NCBI GenBank assembly: GCA_028023455.1
Contig: JAQFVV010012398.1
Coordinates: 7,710,682-7,774,681 of the forward strand
Direction: 5' to 3'
DNA: 64,000 nt
Origin: Epiperipatus broadwayi
Taxonomy: Eukaryota; Onychophora; Udeonychophora; Euonychophora; Peripatidae
Part shown: piece by piece, positions 46,645 to 58,329 of the stretch
Layout of the letters: each line of letters starts with the position of its first letter
How positions within the stretch are numbered: the stretch's first letter is position 1
Program-made: the position numbers and the translations under genes
The notes under the pieces: model-generated
Databases searched by the model: none
What the model saw: only the letters and a program-made list of their open reading frames with translations
What the model was told of the DNA's origin: nothing

Positions 46645-47430
46645 AAGAAATTATTATTTGCTTGTCCATAGAGAAGGCAGAGCTCTGCATTATTGCATGA
46701 TTGTTAAGCCTCTTGAGTACATAGGTTTCACTCACCAGAACTCCAATTCACCTATATCCCATAAATTCGCAGGTTTAAACGCGTTTCTATTTAGGAATCA
46801 AAATTTGTGTAAATTCGAGGCTGATAGGAAGACTGATATTGCAGACTATATAAAGGATTTACTAAAAGTCGGCTTCAGCTACAGATTAATTACTAAGAAA
46901 ATAGATCAATTTTACAAAAAATCAGTAACTAACAACATAAGTAAAGATAAACCTCGAATCACTCTCCCTTACATCCTCAAAGTATCACAACAGTTTATAA
47001 AGACTTTAGCTAATTAATTTAAAATCGGCTTCCACACTCCCCCTAATACTAACAGACTGATTAATAATGCGAAGGACTGAATGGATCCATCTCAGGCATC
47101 CCAGGTCATATACAGCATTTCATGCCCTCAGATTGGATGTAGCACCATATACTATGGGGAAACCAAGGCCACTGTCCATAATAGAGCTGCTCAGCACATG
47201 TATATGCATAGAAGAGCAAAAAAGAATAATGATAACTTCTCAATATTTTTCGAACATGAGAAGCAGGCTGGTCATGTGTTCAAACCCTGCAACCCCAAAA
47301 TAGTGTGCTCTGAAGCCAACAATTGTAAGAGAAAGACCAAGGAGGCGTATTTTATTATCAATGATAACAACACGATCAATAGACGTGACACATGTTTTGC
47401 TATTTCAAGAAAATGGGCAAATTAATTTAC
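46645..47430 (+). mobile_element. Penelope-like element relic 3 (RT thumb and GIY-YIG)
   Basis: One frame is open from 46658 to 47425 except for two stops (TAA near 47016, TGA near 47055). The first part, THQNSNSPISHKFAGLNAFL, KTDIADYIKDLLKVGFSYRL and ITKKIDQFYKK, is the reverse-transcriptase C-terminus and thumb. The second, SQVIYSISCPQIGCSTIYYG, ETKATVHNRAAQH, then KEAYFIINDNNTINRRD, is the GIY-YIG endonuclease with the two tyrosine motifs (VIY, YYG), the conserved Arg and the terminal acidic residue in order. The upstream RT is missing, typical of truncated insertion. This is the best-preserved Penelope coding region in the window, and it differs in sequence from relics 1 and 2. Confidence 0.75.
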
Positions 47431-47615
47431 ATACGCATTTGCATACATTATTATTTAGTAATATTACAGCAATGGTTTATAACTTATTTTGGCCATGAAT
47501 ATGAGGGAAAACCTCAAAAGTACTAGGCCTAGATTAATTTAATTTAATTGTTTTTGTTACTACTGACAGCTTCTTCTTCAGTGTGTTAATGCGCTTATAT
47601 ATACTATATATATAT

Positions 47616-47999
47616 CAGGGGTCCCCAACCTTTTTGCACTTAGGAGCACATTCTATAATACCGGCCAGGTGGCGGGCACCTTTTTTTTTTTAACCAGATG
47701 GTGGGCACTATTTATTTTTCAGTGTAAATTTATAGTTGGATATTGTTAATAATACACATAATGTACAAAAAAAAAAAATTATTCGTTAATTATATTAACG
47801 TTTATATTTTTACGCTGTAAAAGTATAATATGCCCTACAATTTGATTACAATATAATACAATAATTTATAAAAAATTTTAAAAATTAAATTTATTTGTAT
47901 CAGTTAAATAATTTTTTATCATGTTCGGATAGCGGTGGGCACACGTAAAATAGTCTGCGGGCACCATGGTGCTCACGAGCATAGAGTTGGGGACCCCTG
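47616..47999. mobile_element. hAT-like MITE
   Basis: A 384-bp element with terminal inverted repeats CAGGGGTCCCCAAC, flanked by the 8-bp direct repeat ATATATAT (47608-47615, 48000-48007), the duplication size of hAT transposons. The flanking DNA is itself (TA)n, so the duplication is weak evidence alone. The inside is repetitive (GGTGGGCAC variants at both ends) and GC-richer than its surroundings. No ORF. Confidence 0.75.
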
Positions 48000-48009
48000 A
48001 TATATATAT

Positions 48010-49740
48010 ATTGAAAAAAAAAAGTAAACTTAGTTAATTCTCTTGTATATTTCTATTTATTCTAAACTTTCATTAAGAAACTCCTAAATATTTTTGATCT
48101 ATAATTGTAATCCTATTAAACCATTTTTATACATAGAAATCATTTAGAAAAACTGTAATCAATCAATGACAAATTTATTAGATAAGCTTAAAATGATAAA
48201 TTTTTATCCAGAATGATTCACAAAGTTAGTTTCAGCTATCTTTGTTTAATGAATTCATGAGTATTTGAGACTTGGATAATGAATAGATGCCATTTGTCTT
48301 TTTCAGATATTATTATTCATATGACACAGAAATTTGCTATAGAGTAAAAGTTGAAAGTATATCTAAAAAATGTTGTTATACTAATAAAAAAAACAGAGTT
48401 ATTAAGTTATTCTATGTGTTTACACTTAATCTCATCTTAGGATTGAAGATTGTTTGGTAATACATGCATAGTGACTGAATGTAATTGTCTGACTTTCTGT
48501 GCTAGCAATGATGGTGGACTTGAGATAAGGACTGCATTGATAAAGAGCAAAACATATGGATATATATATATAATTTAAGGCATTATAATATAATAGTAAA
48601 TATAACTTCCTGCTTTGCACATGTGTAAAAGTTTGAACCCACTTTATAAAACTTGATTAATTCATAATAAAACTGTAGAATCACTACATATTGCCTAGTA
48701 AATAGGTATCTAGCTACTTTTTGCAAGAAGATATAACAAAAAAAAATCCAAGCAGCCTGAAGAGCTTTCTTTTTCTTCATACTATTTTTCTAAGAGAGCG
48801 TTATAGGAGAGATTTATTCCTGCAGTGTGCTATTGAAATAATGTTTTATCTATGATCTAAATGCAGTGGCAGATTATGCTTTAAAAGAGACCTGGAGCCT
48901 TTTTGAGATTTTGATCCACCCAAAAAAAACATCAGAGGTAAAAACATAAAGCTGATGTAGAAGTAGGATACAAGTTTTAGCTTTGATGCAATAATATACA
49001 TCTTGAACTACAAAGCATAAATAATTCTTACTTTAATGTTAAAAAATGTTCACATAAAATAAATTCAAAATTTTCCAAAAACACTTTTATGATTTAGTTT
49101 TAAAAAACTATTTTCTACATTTTCAAATCTAAGGTCTTGCTAGAGCTTAAAAAAGATTCTTATCAAAAATAGCTAATTGAAATTCATGTGTAGCTTTTAA
49201 AACAAACAAATCAATTTTTAAAATCAAAACAAGATGCGTCTCATTCCTAATATGTCTTTTCTCCCTACTGTAGCAATTTAGTTAACTGTTTTATGATGAG
49301 ATCAGTTATTATTAGTATTTAAAATCAAACAACAGCCCTATCATTTGATGCACTGAAATGACAGTTTTATCTGATTGAAAAGTCTTGTGCATATAAGCAT
49401 AAGGCTTATTCTCCTTCACCTGTGCAAAAATCTATCATTTCTTATATATCTGTGTCTTTATAAATACTATGCCAATATATAGTAACTTTTCTGTTCAAAT
49501 GCAAATTGAAATAATTATATAACAAGAATAGTTGCCAATATAATAATATCAGACATCTTTGCACCATTGCTTGCCACTTTATTGTGTAACTTACTTAAAA
49601 CCATTAACTTTAAAGCTACTTCAGAAACTTTAATGGGATTAAATGTATGAAATATTTTATTTATTGCTACATTACAAAAAATAGATCTATCTCTGCAGGA
49701 CATATATTTTAATATGCACCAGTCTTGTCAACAGCCATGA
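48010..49740. other. AT-rich DNA with a dispersed repeat copy
   Basis: The segment at 48450-48570 (ACATGCATAGTGACTGAATG, GAGATAAGGACTGCATTG) resembles segments at about 49995-50090, 50160-50240 and 50390-50490, together an old repeat with GAAATGCACTGACAAAAAC as its clearest word. No gene was recognised. Confidence 0.4.
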
Positions 49741-49755
49741 AAGAAGACTAATCCA

Positions 49756-49873
49756 GCCAAGCATTGGTAACTGAGAGGTCATCACAGCTGCCTTGCAAGC
49801 AGTTGCTTGCAGACAGTTGTTGTGGGTTCACTTCTTGGCTGATGCTTTGACATATGGAACAAAAAAAAAGAAT
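49756..49873 (+). mobile_element. tRNA-derived SINE, copy 5
   Basis: Plus-strand copy starting GCCAAGCATTGGTAACTGAG, with box A-like AACTGAGAGGTC, box B-like GGGTTCACTTCTTGG, TTTGACATATGGAAC and an A-tail of nine. Flanking direct repeats ACTAATCCA lie at 49747-49755 and 49874-49882. This copy fixes the 5' end of the family at the GCATTGG acceptor-like stem. Confidence 0.76.
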
Positions 49874-49989
49874 ACTAATCCAATAACAAAAATAGCAACC
49901 CCATTTCTATTAAAAATAACACTAATATAACCCATTTGTAATTTAGATTAGCATTAATGTTTTGATACTTCTTGCTCATCATGACAAGT

Positions 49990-50495
49990 GAAGGTTATTT
50001 GTAAAATACATGCATAATTAGAGAAAGTGACCTGAGTTTCTGTGTTACTGGATGATCGTAGTGTATTGGAATTCAGTGGATAGAGATCAGTTCCTATTTT
50101 ATAAAAGAGGAATATAATCAGAAAAATATTGAGATGTTAATGTAATCATGGAAATTCAAGTGTTTGATATTATTGGCATATGTTTACAATATGGTCAAGT
50201 TGAGATGAGAAATGCACTGACAAAAACAAAACTTTTGAAGCACATTGATTATTTGCAGTTGTACATGATGTTAAGAAAGAGTAAAACTCAACACTTATCT
50301 TAAAAAGAATAGTATAATAAAAAAGTTTGAGCTTTTAACATGAGCACTGAGGAGAAAATCTCTGATACCATTAGCTTAAACTCATAAGTGCAGTTTTTTG
50401 TGAAATACAGAATATGGTCTGAATTTCTGTTCTGATAAATGTAGTAATGTAGTGAAATTGAGATGAAAAATGCACTGACAAAAACCCAAAAAACT
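49990..50495. repeat. Diverged local repeat
   Basis: Three related segments carry GTTTCTGTGTTACTGGATGA-type and GAGATGAGAAATGCACTGAC-type words at about 50030, 50200 and 50460, with a fourth near 48480. They are too diverged for a period. Origin unknown. Confidence 0.45.
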
Positions 50496-50739
50496 CTCAT
50501 ATATATATTTTCCTGAAAGTTATTGTCAAAACAGATGATGATTTAAGACAGATGTTATGAATCTCTAAAGTTTAAATTTAGGTTGCTATTTGAGGATGTT
50601 TTTATATTTGATTACCTATACTATACATTTCATTTAAGCTAAAAGTACAATACATGATTTAAAAGTTGAACTACAATATATTAAATGGAAAACCATTATT
50701 GGGTCATGGAAAATTAGAAGCAATTATAAAAAATCATTG

Positions 50740-51440
50740 ATTTGAACAGTGAATACACACACATAATATAATACACAGATAATTCACATACTAATTTTAT
50801 GTACAGGCAGATAATTGAATGTATTAATTTATGTATGTGCAGATAATTCAATTTACAAATCATGATTCTCACAGTAGATAAGCACAAATAATCTAACACA
50901 TGCAAATAATCAAATGTATCAATTTAAATACACATAATATACCAACTTAACACATGAAAATAATCCTATCTGCCAATTTTTATGCAGATGATCCAACTAC
51001 CAATGTAAAGGCACACCTTAATAATTCAAGCAATCAATTTAGAAACATCAAACAACTAATGATCCAATTTAGATACACATAGATAGTTAAACATAATAGT
51101 TTAGATATACATGGATAATCTATCAGGGCAATTTAGACATTTACAGATAGTTCCTTACATCTATTTAAATACGAACAATAACAATATAGCAATTAAGATA
51201 CACATACACAAGCCATTGTACCAATTTAGATACAACTTATAATCAAAAATACCAGTTTGGATACTCAAACTATTTTAAAGTATCATTTTAGATTCACGCA
51301 GATAGTTCAATGCAGGAATTTACATATGCACAGGTAATCCAGTAAGCCAATTTAAATACACACATATTATCCAATGTACCTATTTATAAATACACATATA
51401 ATGAAGATGGTAATTCAGATGCATTCAGAAAATTCAACTT
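50740..51440. repeat. Ancient decayed minisatellite
   Basis: About 700 bp in which variants of CCAATTTAGATACACATAGA and of GATAATTCAATGTA alternate about every 30-38 bp. Roughly twenty degenerate units are visible, with plus-strand pyrimidines depleted. No coding frame persists. Confidence 0.6.
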
Positions 51441-51444
51441 TATA

Positions 51445-52685
51445 TGTATCTTCTTATTTGATTACCTTTTTAATACAAAATATAGCTCTCTATCTATTTA
51501 CTTTCTTTTTTTGTGGAAGATAATCTTCAATATGAACAATTATATCAAATTTATAATATGTTAAACCTTATTCATGTTCCATATATTCATGCCTGCAAAA
51601 ATTTCTATGTCTATCTTTATTACTCCCACTATTACCTACTTTGTACTATTATCATTATTAATATTAGAATTGTTGGATCACTTATACAATCAATGTAAAA
51701 ATCTAAATATATTTTTAAATAACAGTAAACTTTATATTACTTTTACAAATTCCTTTCGCATTTATTCAATCGAAAGAAATCCACAATAGGGAATGCCAAA
51801 AATTTTCCAAATAAAAATTCTGTCTCAAATTTAGCTCCAAAACGATTCTTTAAAAATTGTAAAGGAACATGTGACCTCAATGCTATTTTCTCTATAGTGA
51901 AAACTTTGTTACTTATGTATATAAAAAAAGAAAAGTTTACAGTCATAATTGCTGTACAAGGTTTAACAAAAAACATGGCTGCACAAAGAGCATCTCTTCA
52001 AACAGATGCCAAATGGCACAGAAACTTATGATGACTAGGCAATGTAAAATGGAAGGAAATCCACAGTAAAAAAGGAAATCTTACCAATAACAAACATCAT
52101 ACTGGCATAGGAATAAAAATATTTTAGTCGTAACATGATAAAATAATTTAATTGCTAAAAGAAGAAGCAGCAATTAATACGTAGAAAAGAATTCTATAAA
52201 ATAAAAACAAAACAACAATAATGAAAAACATGATAAAGAATCCAATATAATAAAACATTACTTATACACATTATAAAATTTAAACGCATGTATATATAAT
52301 TCACGTATACATAATCTATTTTATTTAAAGAGTAATTAATTAATTAATTAATTTAATAGCACAAAGGGATAAAAAAGTATTAGTTCACGTTTTTAGTATT
52401 AAGGCATATGTAAAAAATTTACTTCCCAAAAATGTCAATAACTGAGAGAAGTTGAAAATAATATTTCAATGTCAATAAAGCCTAAGGATATATTTATATC
52501 TTTCAGATATGAAATTAACAAGAGTAAAGTGAAAGAAACCTCCAGATTTAGCTATTCCAAATGTTCAAGGTCAAAGGGTGATTTATTCACTTTCAGCCTG
52601 ACCTATCAAAATTTTTAAACGCGTATTTAAAAAAAAAAAAATGCTAATTGGTTCCTTTTTTTATATATTGTTATGAATTTATTTT
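51445..52685. other. AT-rich sequence upstream of the peptide gene
   Basis: No gene was recognised. The last kilobase before 52690 is the presumed upstream region of the Gly/Tyr-rich peptide gene. A TTAA-rich run lies at 52328-52352. Confidence 0.35.
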
Positions 52686-52689
52686 GTGG

Positions 52690-52699
52690 CTATATAAGC
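52690..52699 (+). promoter_or_regulatory. Probable TATA box of the peptide gene
   Basis: CTATATAAGC lies about 54-63 bp before a consensus 5' splice site (AAG|GTAAGTAT at 52752/52753). A start near 52720-52730 would give a short 5' non-coding exon ending at 52752. Inferred from spacing only. Confidence 0.5.
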
Positions 52700-53816
52700 T
52701 TTAGAAGATTTGACAATTTATTACAGACTTCTTGGATACTTTACAGATTAAGGTAAGTATATTTTAAAATTAATTTTGTGATGATATATGTATAAACATT
52801 GCATTAATAAGAAAATACGATATACTTATTGTACTGAGAAATCCAATCGTCGGCAAAGCTTTCTTATCAATAACATATATATAGGAGGTGTATGCGTGAG
52901 AGAGAGGGGCTTACAAATTAGATATGATAATTGCTTATTTCTATTGGTTGCTAACTGATACAATTATTAGAAAACTGTCTAGATTTATTAAATATGATTT
53001 TCAATATATTTATATAATTTTTTCTTGTAATGGTTTTAGATGCAATTTATTGAAACATTTTAATAACTAATTTTCTACTACTTAACAAGTTAAATTTACC
53101 ATAGTTGTATAGTTTTAATGGCATATCATAGTCTCTTAAAGGATAGTTCTTTAAAAAAAAAAAATTTTAAAAGCGCGTTCTTTGATGAAAAAAGAAGAAT
53201 TAATCTTAATCTATATTGTCCTAAGTGATTAATTTTGAAAATATTTTAGCGACAAGCAAGTAGTTTAAGATTGTCACTCATTCTTTTTAATTAAAGTAAT
53301 AGAAAAGCTGCTTGATTTAAGGTCTCTAAAGCGATATAAGCACACCCAATGGGTTGCACAAGCTATTTTACAAACATATTTCCATTATTCAATTTTATTA
53401 TTACTTTTAAAACAATACATTTAAAGTAAACAATATTTTGTTACCAAAACGTAAAAATAGATACTAAAAATTTATCATTATATTAATGGTTTATATATCA
53501 GTAACAAAATAGAAAGTAACTAAAACTTCCAATGAGTTGTATAGGTTGTTGTTTTTTATCAATTCATCTTTCATCTTTAGCTTAATCCTATCACAATCAT
53601 ACACCAGTCCAAAAGTCAGACCAATCACCCGCAGTATTGGATGCACATTAGAAACATACACTTTGTTAAATAATTACAAACATATGTATATATGGGAAAA
53701 TCACTTTAAAAAGTTCGAATGAATTAAACTCCATACCTGACATTTAATATCTGGAATCATTATTAATATATTTTTTCTTTCTTTGATTTAACGTGCACTT
53801 ATATTTATATTTACAG

Positions 53817-56800
53817 CTCTCACCTAATCAAAAAGCAAAATGAAAAGTTTGTTTCTTGCTATTTTATGTAAGTATTAATACAGACCTCATTATTATATTT
53901 ATAAGATAGTTTTTAATATTATTTCGGCAAAAGTTTTATTATTTAAACTTTTTAATTGATTAACTTGAAAAATATGCTACCTATTTACCATTAGTTAAAT
54001 TTAAATATTTTTTTCTAATACTTTTTTATATTTTTATTTTATTCAAAAGTATGAAGAAAGATAACTATTATTATAATTAATTAATTAATAAATGTCATGC
54101 TTCAGATAATATACCAAAAATAAATTATATTACAGCAATGACTTCTGCTTAACTCATTGAGTAAATTAATCATCGTTACTCTTTTATTCATATTATTACC
54201 CTGTAATTTTTTTTATTATCGTATTGTCTTCAGTCAGTATGATTTTCTAGCCGTTGTGAACCTTCCATGGCATTTCTCTCCACTAAATGAGATAATAATA
54301 TTGTGTCAGCAAATATGAATGCTTTGGTTATTTTCTTCTCTCTCTGTCTTTTTTTTCTCTAAAATTAGAATAGTGTATTCATTTCTGAGTGAGGGCTACT
54401 GAAGAATTTGAGGCTTGGAAACTTAATGACTGAAAAAAATATGTAAATAGTAAAGAGAAAAGATAGAAACTAAAATACTTGGGTCAGAGATCAAAGAGAT
54501 ATTACTTTCCATCATTTTAAAAATTAAAATTGTGAAAATTGAACTATGCTGGACCTATTGTTAGAAATTGTGATAACATATCGATAGTTGAAATCTAAAA
54601 CCTAAGTCCAAGAGATTTTAAAAAATCTACAAAGAGATCACATGTGAGATAGATGGATGACTTGAAGATGTTTATTGGGTTTGGAGAAGAAATGTTATAA
54701 ATCAAAGAAACTGACTTAAATATAAAAAGATTTTCATTCTGCAGTGGATTAATAATGGCGAAAATGATGATGACGATTAGTAATGATAATGACATATTTC
54801 ACTCTTAGTAAATCAAAAGAGTGAGAATAAACCCTGAAGAATGGACACTATATTAATAACGAATTTATTGTTTTTAAAGTCATGTGTTGTTCAATTAACC
54901 GAAATATAAAGCTCAATCATTGATTTAGAAATTTTTAGCTTTTGTGTCAGTTATTGTAACTCTATACATCTTTTTAAAAAATGTGATATATGTGTAATTA
55001 CAGCTTATGATATAAGAATGTCAATAATATTTAAACTGTACTTTCTTTCTATTAAGAATTTCCGTTTATTCAATATAAAATATATTAATTAAAAATAATA
55101 AGAGAATTATTGTAATGAAGATAATAAAGATCATGTTAGTTATAAATATGATGTTGAATAATATTTAAAAGAAATCTAATAGATATATTTATTTATGTTT
55201 GAGTTTATTCCCTTTTAATTTCCATGGCATTAACTTATTTTTCTAAAGTTATTTAAAATTGCTGCACAGACTTTCACACCACCCACCATTCACCACTCTA
55301 TCTCATATCTGTAGATCAACTTGGGTGTGACAAGAATCTCAGCCTCAGGTTGGCCTTTGAGCGTTCTATCATCAGATTTTCAATTGGATGGACGGTTGAA
55401 GAGTTGGAGTGGGGAGTGTATTGAAGCATGTCCATTAAAGTATGAAGATTGGCTCTCTTAATATATATCTGAGCACTTGTTGCGCGTAAGTGTGGAGATG
55501 ATTATCTGGACCAACTGATGATTGCTAGTTTAGCATGAAATACGTATATTGGTGATTGTTTATCTTTTCGACATATATTGGTTTAAAGGTATCAGTGATG
55601 TGAGATAGAGTGGTGAGTGGTGGGCTGTGTGAAAGTCTGTGCTCATATATCCTATATATTACATATATTGATACAAGTATATAATAAGCCTGTATTTCAG
55701 TTATTAAAGTTGCTGCAGTACATTTTTAAGTCGATAAGTTTATTTAATGTATATATATATGTATAACAAAGTTGTGTAAACAAGCTAGACACAAAAATAA
55801 ATAAATAGTTATTCATTTATACCAACACACACAAAAAAAACTAACAACCATTTCATCACTATACATTATATTATCAGAACAAGGATATTATCAGTTGACT
55901 GTGGATATTAGTATCCGTTTTCCCTCCCATACACCAATAAGATAATTTTTAATATTTATATTAGAAATGCATAATTTCATCTATTTGTTCATTCACACGC
56001 TTGTAATGTGTATTGATTCATTAACCAACATTGTTATATATATTTAATCATTTCTGACATACCTATTGGTTATATTTTTATATCTAAATATATGTTTTAT
56101 AATTATATATGTATGCGTAATTTAACAAAGGTTATGTTTTAGTAGTTTCTATCCCCATCTATATATAATCTTGTATTTGAGTGCAGAATAAAATTTATTC
56201 ATTTCACAACTTAGCTGACGAATATTAATTTTTTATCGTAGAAAATTTATTTATTTATTTTAATTTAGTATTTTTTTTTTGTATATATAGAGAGAGGCAA
56301 ATAAAACAGAACAAATCCTTTCTCAATAGCCCTTATGGAGAACAATTAATTCAATTAACTGGCATTACTCACAAAGCTTGCCAAAGGGTGGAGAGTAAAA
56401 ATTTGAATTTTTTTTTATCATATTTTTTAGATAAAATCTGCTAAATATCCATTTATAAATCAATATTTGAATGGTTAATTTGATTGGAAATGTAAATATA
56501 GATTTACTGATTAGTATTGGATAATTAATTGAAATATGACCACTACTTAAAAAAAAAAAAAACATATACTTAAAAATAACCCATAATCTAGAATAAAATT
56601 GGTCTAAGTTCAAACTCAAATCATAAATATGACAGGAAAATGTGCTACTGGTGCATTCTGGACGTATTTATATATATGCTTATTGTACATATATATCCCT
56701 CATACTTGTATTCTATTTTTATTGTTAACTCATTTATTTTATTTATTTACTTTTTTTTTCAGTTGGCCTAATAGCTGTTACTTTTGCTAATTACTTTGGA

Positions 56801-57122
56801 GTGAGTATTATTAAACATTTATTAATATTTTTTTTTATTCTTGCTAAAAAGCCGTTACGTTTATTAAAATCTTAATTACAATACTCATACATTTATTTAT
56901 TATTACTTTTAGTATGGTGGATATGGCTATCCTGGATACGGAATGGGAGGATATGGTGGATATCGTGGCTATGGAGGATACGGTGGATATGGTGGTTATG
57001 GAGGATATGGTGGATATGGTGGTTATGGAGGTTATGGCTACAACAGAGGATACGGAGGTTACGGTTGGGGCGGATACCGTGGTGGAATGGGAGGTTATGG
57101 TGGATGGGGATATCATGGCTAA
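53817..57122 (+). CDS. Secreted Gly/Tyr-rich peptide precursor
   Basis: Exons 53817-53867 (ATG at 53840), 56763-56800 and 56913-57122, all with GT-AG borders (GTAAGT, GTGAGT donors; TTTTTTTTTCAG and TACTTTTAG acceptors). They join in frame to 91 residues. Residues 1-18 (MKSLFLAILFGLIAVTFA) are a hydrophobic signal peptide. The mature part of about 73 residues is almost entirely Gly and Tyr in GGY steps, with a few Arg, Trp and Met near the end (YNRGYGGYGWGGYRGG) and no Cys. Similar secreted peptides act as antimicrobial, cuticle, shell or adhesive proteins in various invertebrates. Which role applies cannot be told here. A non-coding first exon probably ends at 52752. AATAAA at 57329 is a plausible polyadenylation signal. 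The 2.9-kb second intron holds an R2 element in sense orientation. Confidence 0.85.
55280..55690 (+). mobile_element. R2 hammerhead repeat inside the peptide-gene intron
   Basis: A plus-sense R2 copy with the usual order: GGTGTGACAAGAATCTCAGC, GGACGGTTGAAGAGTTGGAG, GCATGTCCATTAAAGTATGA, the ribozyme at 55511-55552, then TAAAGGTATCAGTGATGTGA and a CCTATATATTACATATATTG end. It lies between the first and second coding exons and would be transcribed with the gene in sense. The GGTCATGTG motif is mutated in this copy. Confidence 0.72.
55511..55552 (+). ncRNA. Near-intact hammerhead ribozyme (R2), intronic
   Basis: CCAA (55511-55514) pairs with TTGG (55549-55552) as stem I. CTGATGA is at 55515-55521. 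Stem II is TTGCTA-GTT-TAGCAT with a U-U at its base and five pairs above. GAAA is at 55537-55540. Stem III is ATA-CG-TAT, and A at 55548 is the base before the cut (NUH = AUA). All core bases are consensus. Activity would be limited mainly by the short stem I and the U-U pair. Confidence 0.75.
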
Positions 57123-57129
57123 ACATTGA

Positions 57130-58085
57130 AATAGATCACAAAAACTGAATGGCGAATTGAGATATAAACTTAGTAAAAAAACTTTTAAAGCATAACGCAC
57201 TTTAATTCTGGATTTTGAATTTAACTTGAAAAGAAAGAATGTAAATTATTATCTTTTTAAAAAAAAAAAAAAATCGATTCTGAAATTTAGTATTCTGATT
57301 AATACTAAAAAGAGTCGGAAAAATTATTAATAAAAATACGCATAATTTATTTATTGAGTTTATTTATAATTTAACAAATAATAGTTTTGCGTTTCAAAGA
57401 CGTACCATGTGCTCAAACATTTAAGAAGTGCCAAGAATTGTTTTAAGTATTTTTTTTATATATAACTATTATGTTATGGATAATTTCCCAAACAAATAAG
57501 TATTGTAATATTTGCATTTTATTTATAATAATAAAAAAATATATATACTATTTTTATGTATTTTGTTTTTATTTTAAAATATATTGATTAAAAAAGTTTG
57601 TTTTTCTTGTCATAAAAATGTTCACAAACATCGCATAAAATATATATATATAACACAAACATTCTATAAATAAATTACATTTTTATTTATAGTAAAATCT
57701 TAGATCCAAAAGAAATGATATCATGGAATATCATGATAGTGAAAAAAGGTTAGATTAAAAGAAAAATAAAATAACACGTAACAATATACACCATTTCTAT
57801 TTAACTATCATCAATATACTACAGAATAAAAATCTCTTTACATCATTTCAGAAAATTTTCTTATGTCGTCTTATAGATCGTTTACTTGTGCTTATGATCC
57901 AGGTCAGAAATTCAGGTCTTTCTTTACCTTTCCTACAACTTGTTCACTTCAGCCTCATTTCAGACTCTTAATTTTTTCAGAGATTAAGGAAATTTGTTTG
58001 CTTTCTCATTCTTATATTTTGCTATTGATCATTTCTGATAATGCCAACATACAACTCTTCATATTTTGATAAGTGATCTGGAATT
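57130..58085. other. 3' flank of the peptide gene, AT-rich
   Basis: Several AATAAA-like hexamers (57329 and near 57530) could end the transcript. A 68-codon ORF at 57863 has no recognisable domain and is likely chance. Confidence 0.4.
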
Positions 58086-58089
58086 TTTA

Positions 58090-58320
58090 TATTGTTTAAA
58101 CCAAATATTGCAAATCATATACATAGACAACTTTGCAACATTAGATTGGCAACTTACATTAACTTTGTCATCTGGTCGGCACGAAATAGAGTAACTTTTG
58201 AAAAAGGAATTGATTACAATATTGAGTTATTATACTTCAAATTGCTAAATGATGCCAAGGACTATGACAAGAAGACATGCCAGCCATGGCTAACTGAACA
58301 GACTTGAAACCAGGTTAAAC
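58090..58320 (+). pseudogene. LINE A relic, 3' fragment
   Basis: The reading CNIRLATYINFVIWSARNRV, TFEKGIDYNIELLYFKLLND and AKDYDKKTCQPWL matches the C-terminus of the 28.5-kb LINE (YGNIRLATFKNFTIWSV, FNKGVSYNLEELFLKLL), and downstream nucleotides also agree briefly (GACTATGAC). It is a 5'-truncated copy of the same family. Confidence 0.68.
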
Positions 58321-58329
58321 TTGGGCCAT

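Noticed and set aside
47560-47595. Minus-strand CTGAAGA downstream of Penelope relic 3 as a ribozyme
   Set aside because: No GAAA and no closing stems are present.
51513-51976. Overlapping ORFs on both strands near 51.5-52 kb
   Set aside because: Composition is simple AT-rich sequence, with no domains, splice signals or conserved motifs.
55355-55390. Minus-strand CTGATGATAGAACG in R2 as a second ribozyme
   Set aside because: No hairpin plus GAAA follows. The match to the core heptamer is by chance.
56844-57200. Long minus-strand ORF rich in Ser/Thr/Ile and a His-rich ORF opposite the peptide gene
   Set aside because: They are shadows of the GGY repeat on the other strand. Repetitive codons keep several frames open.
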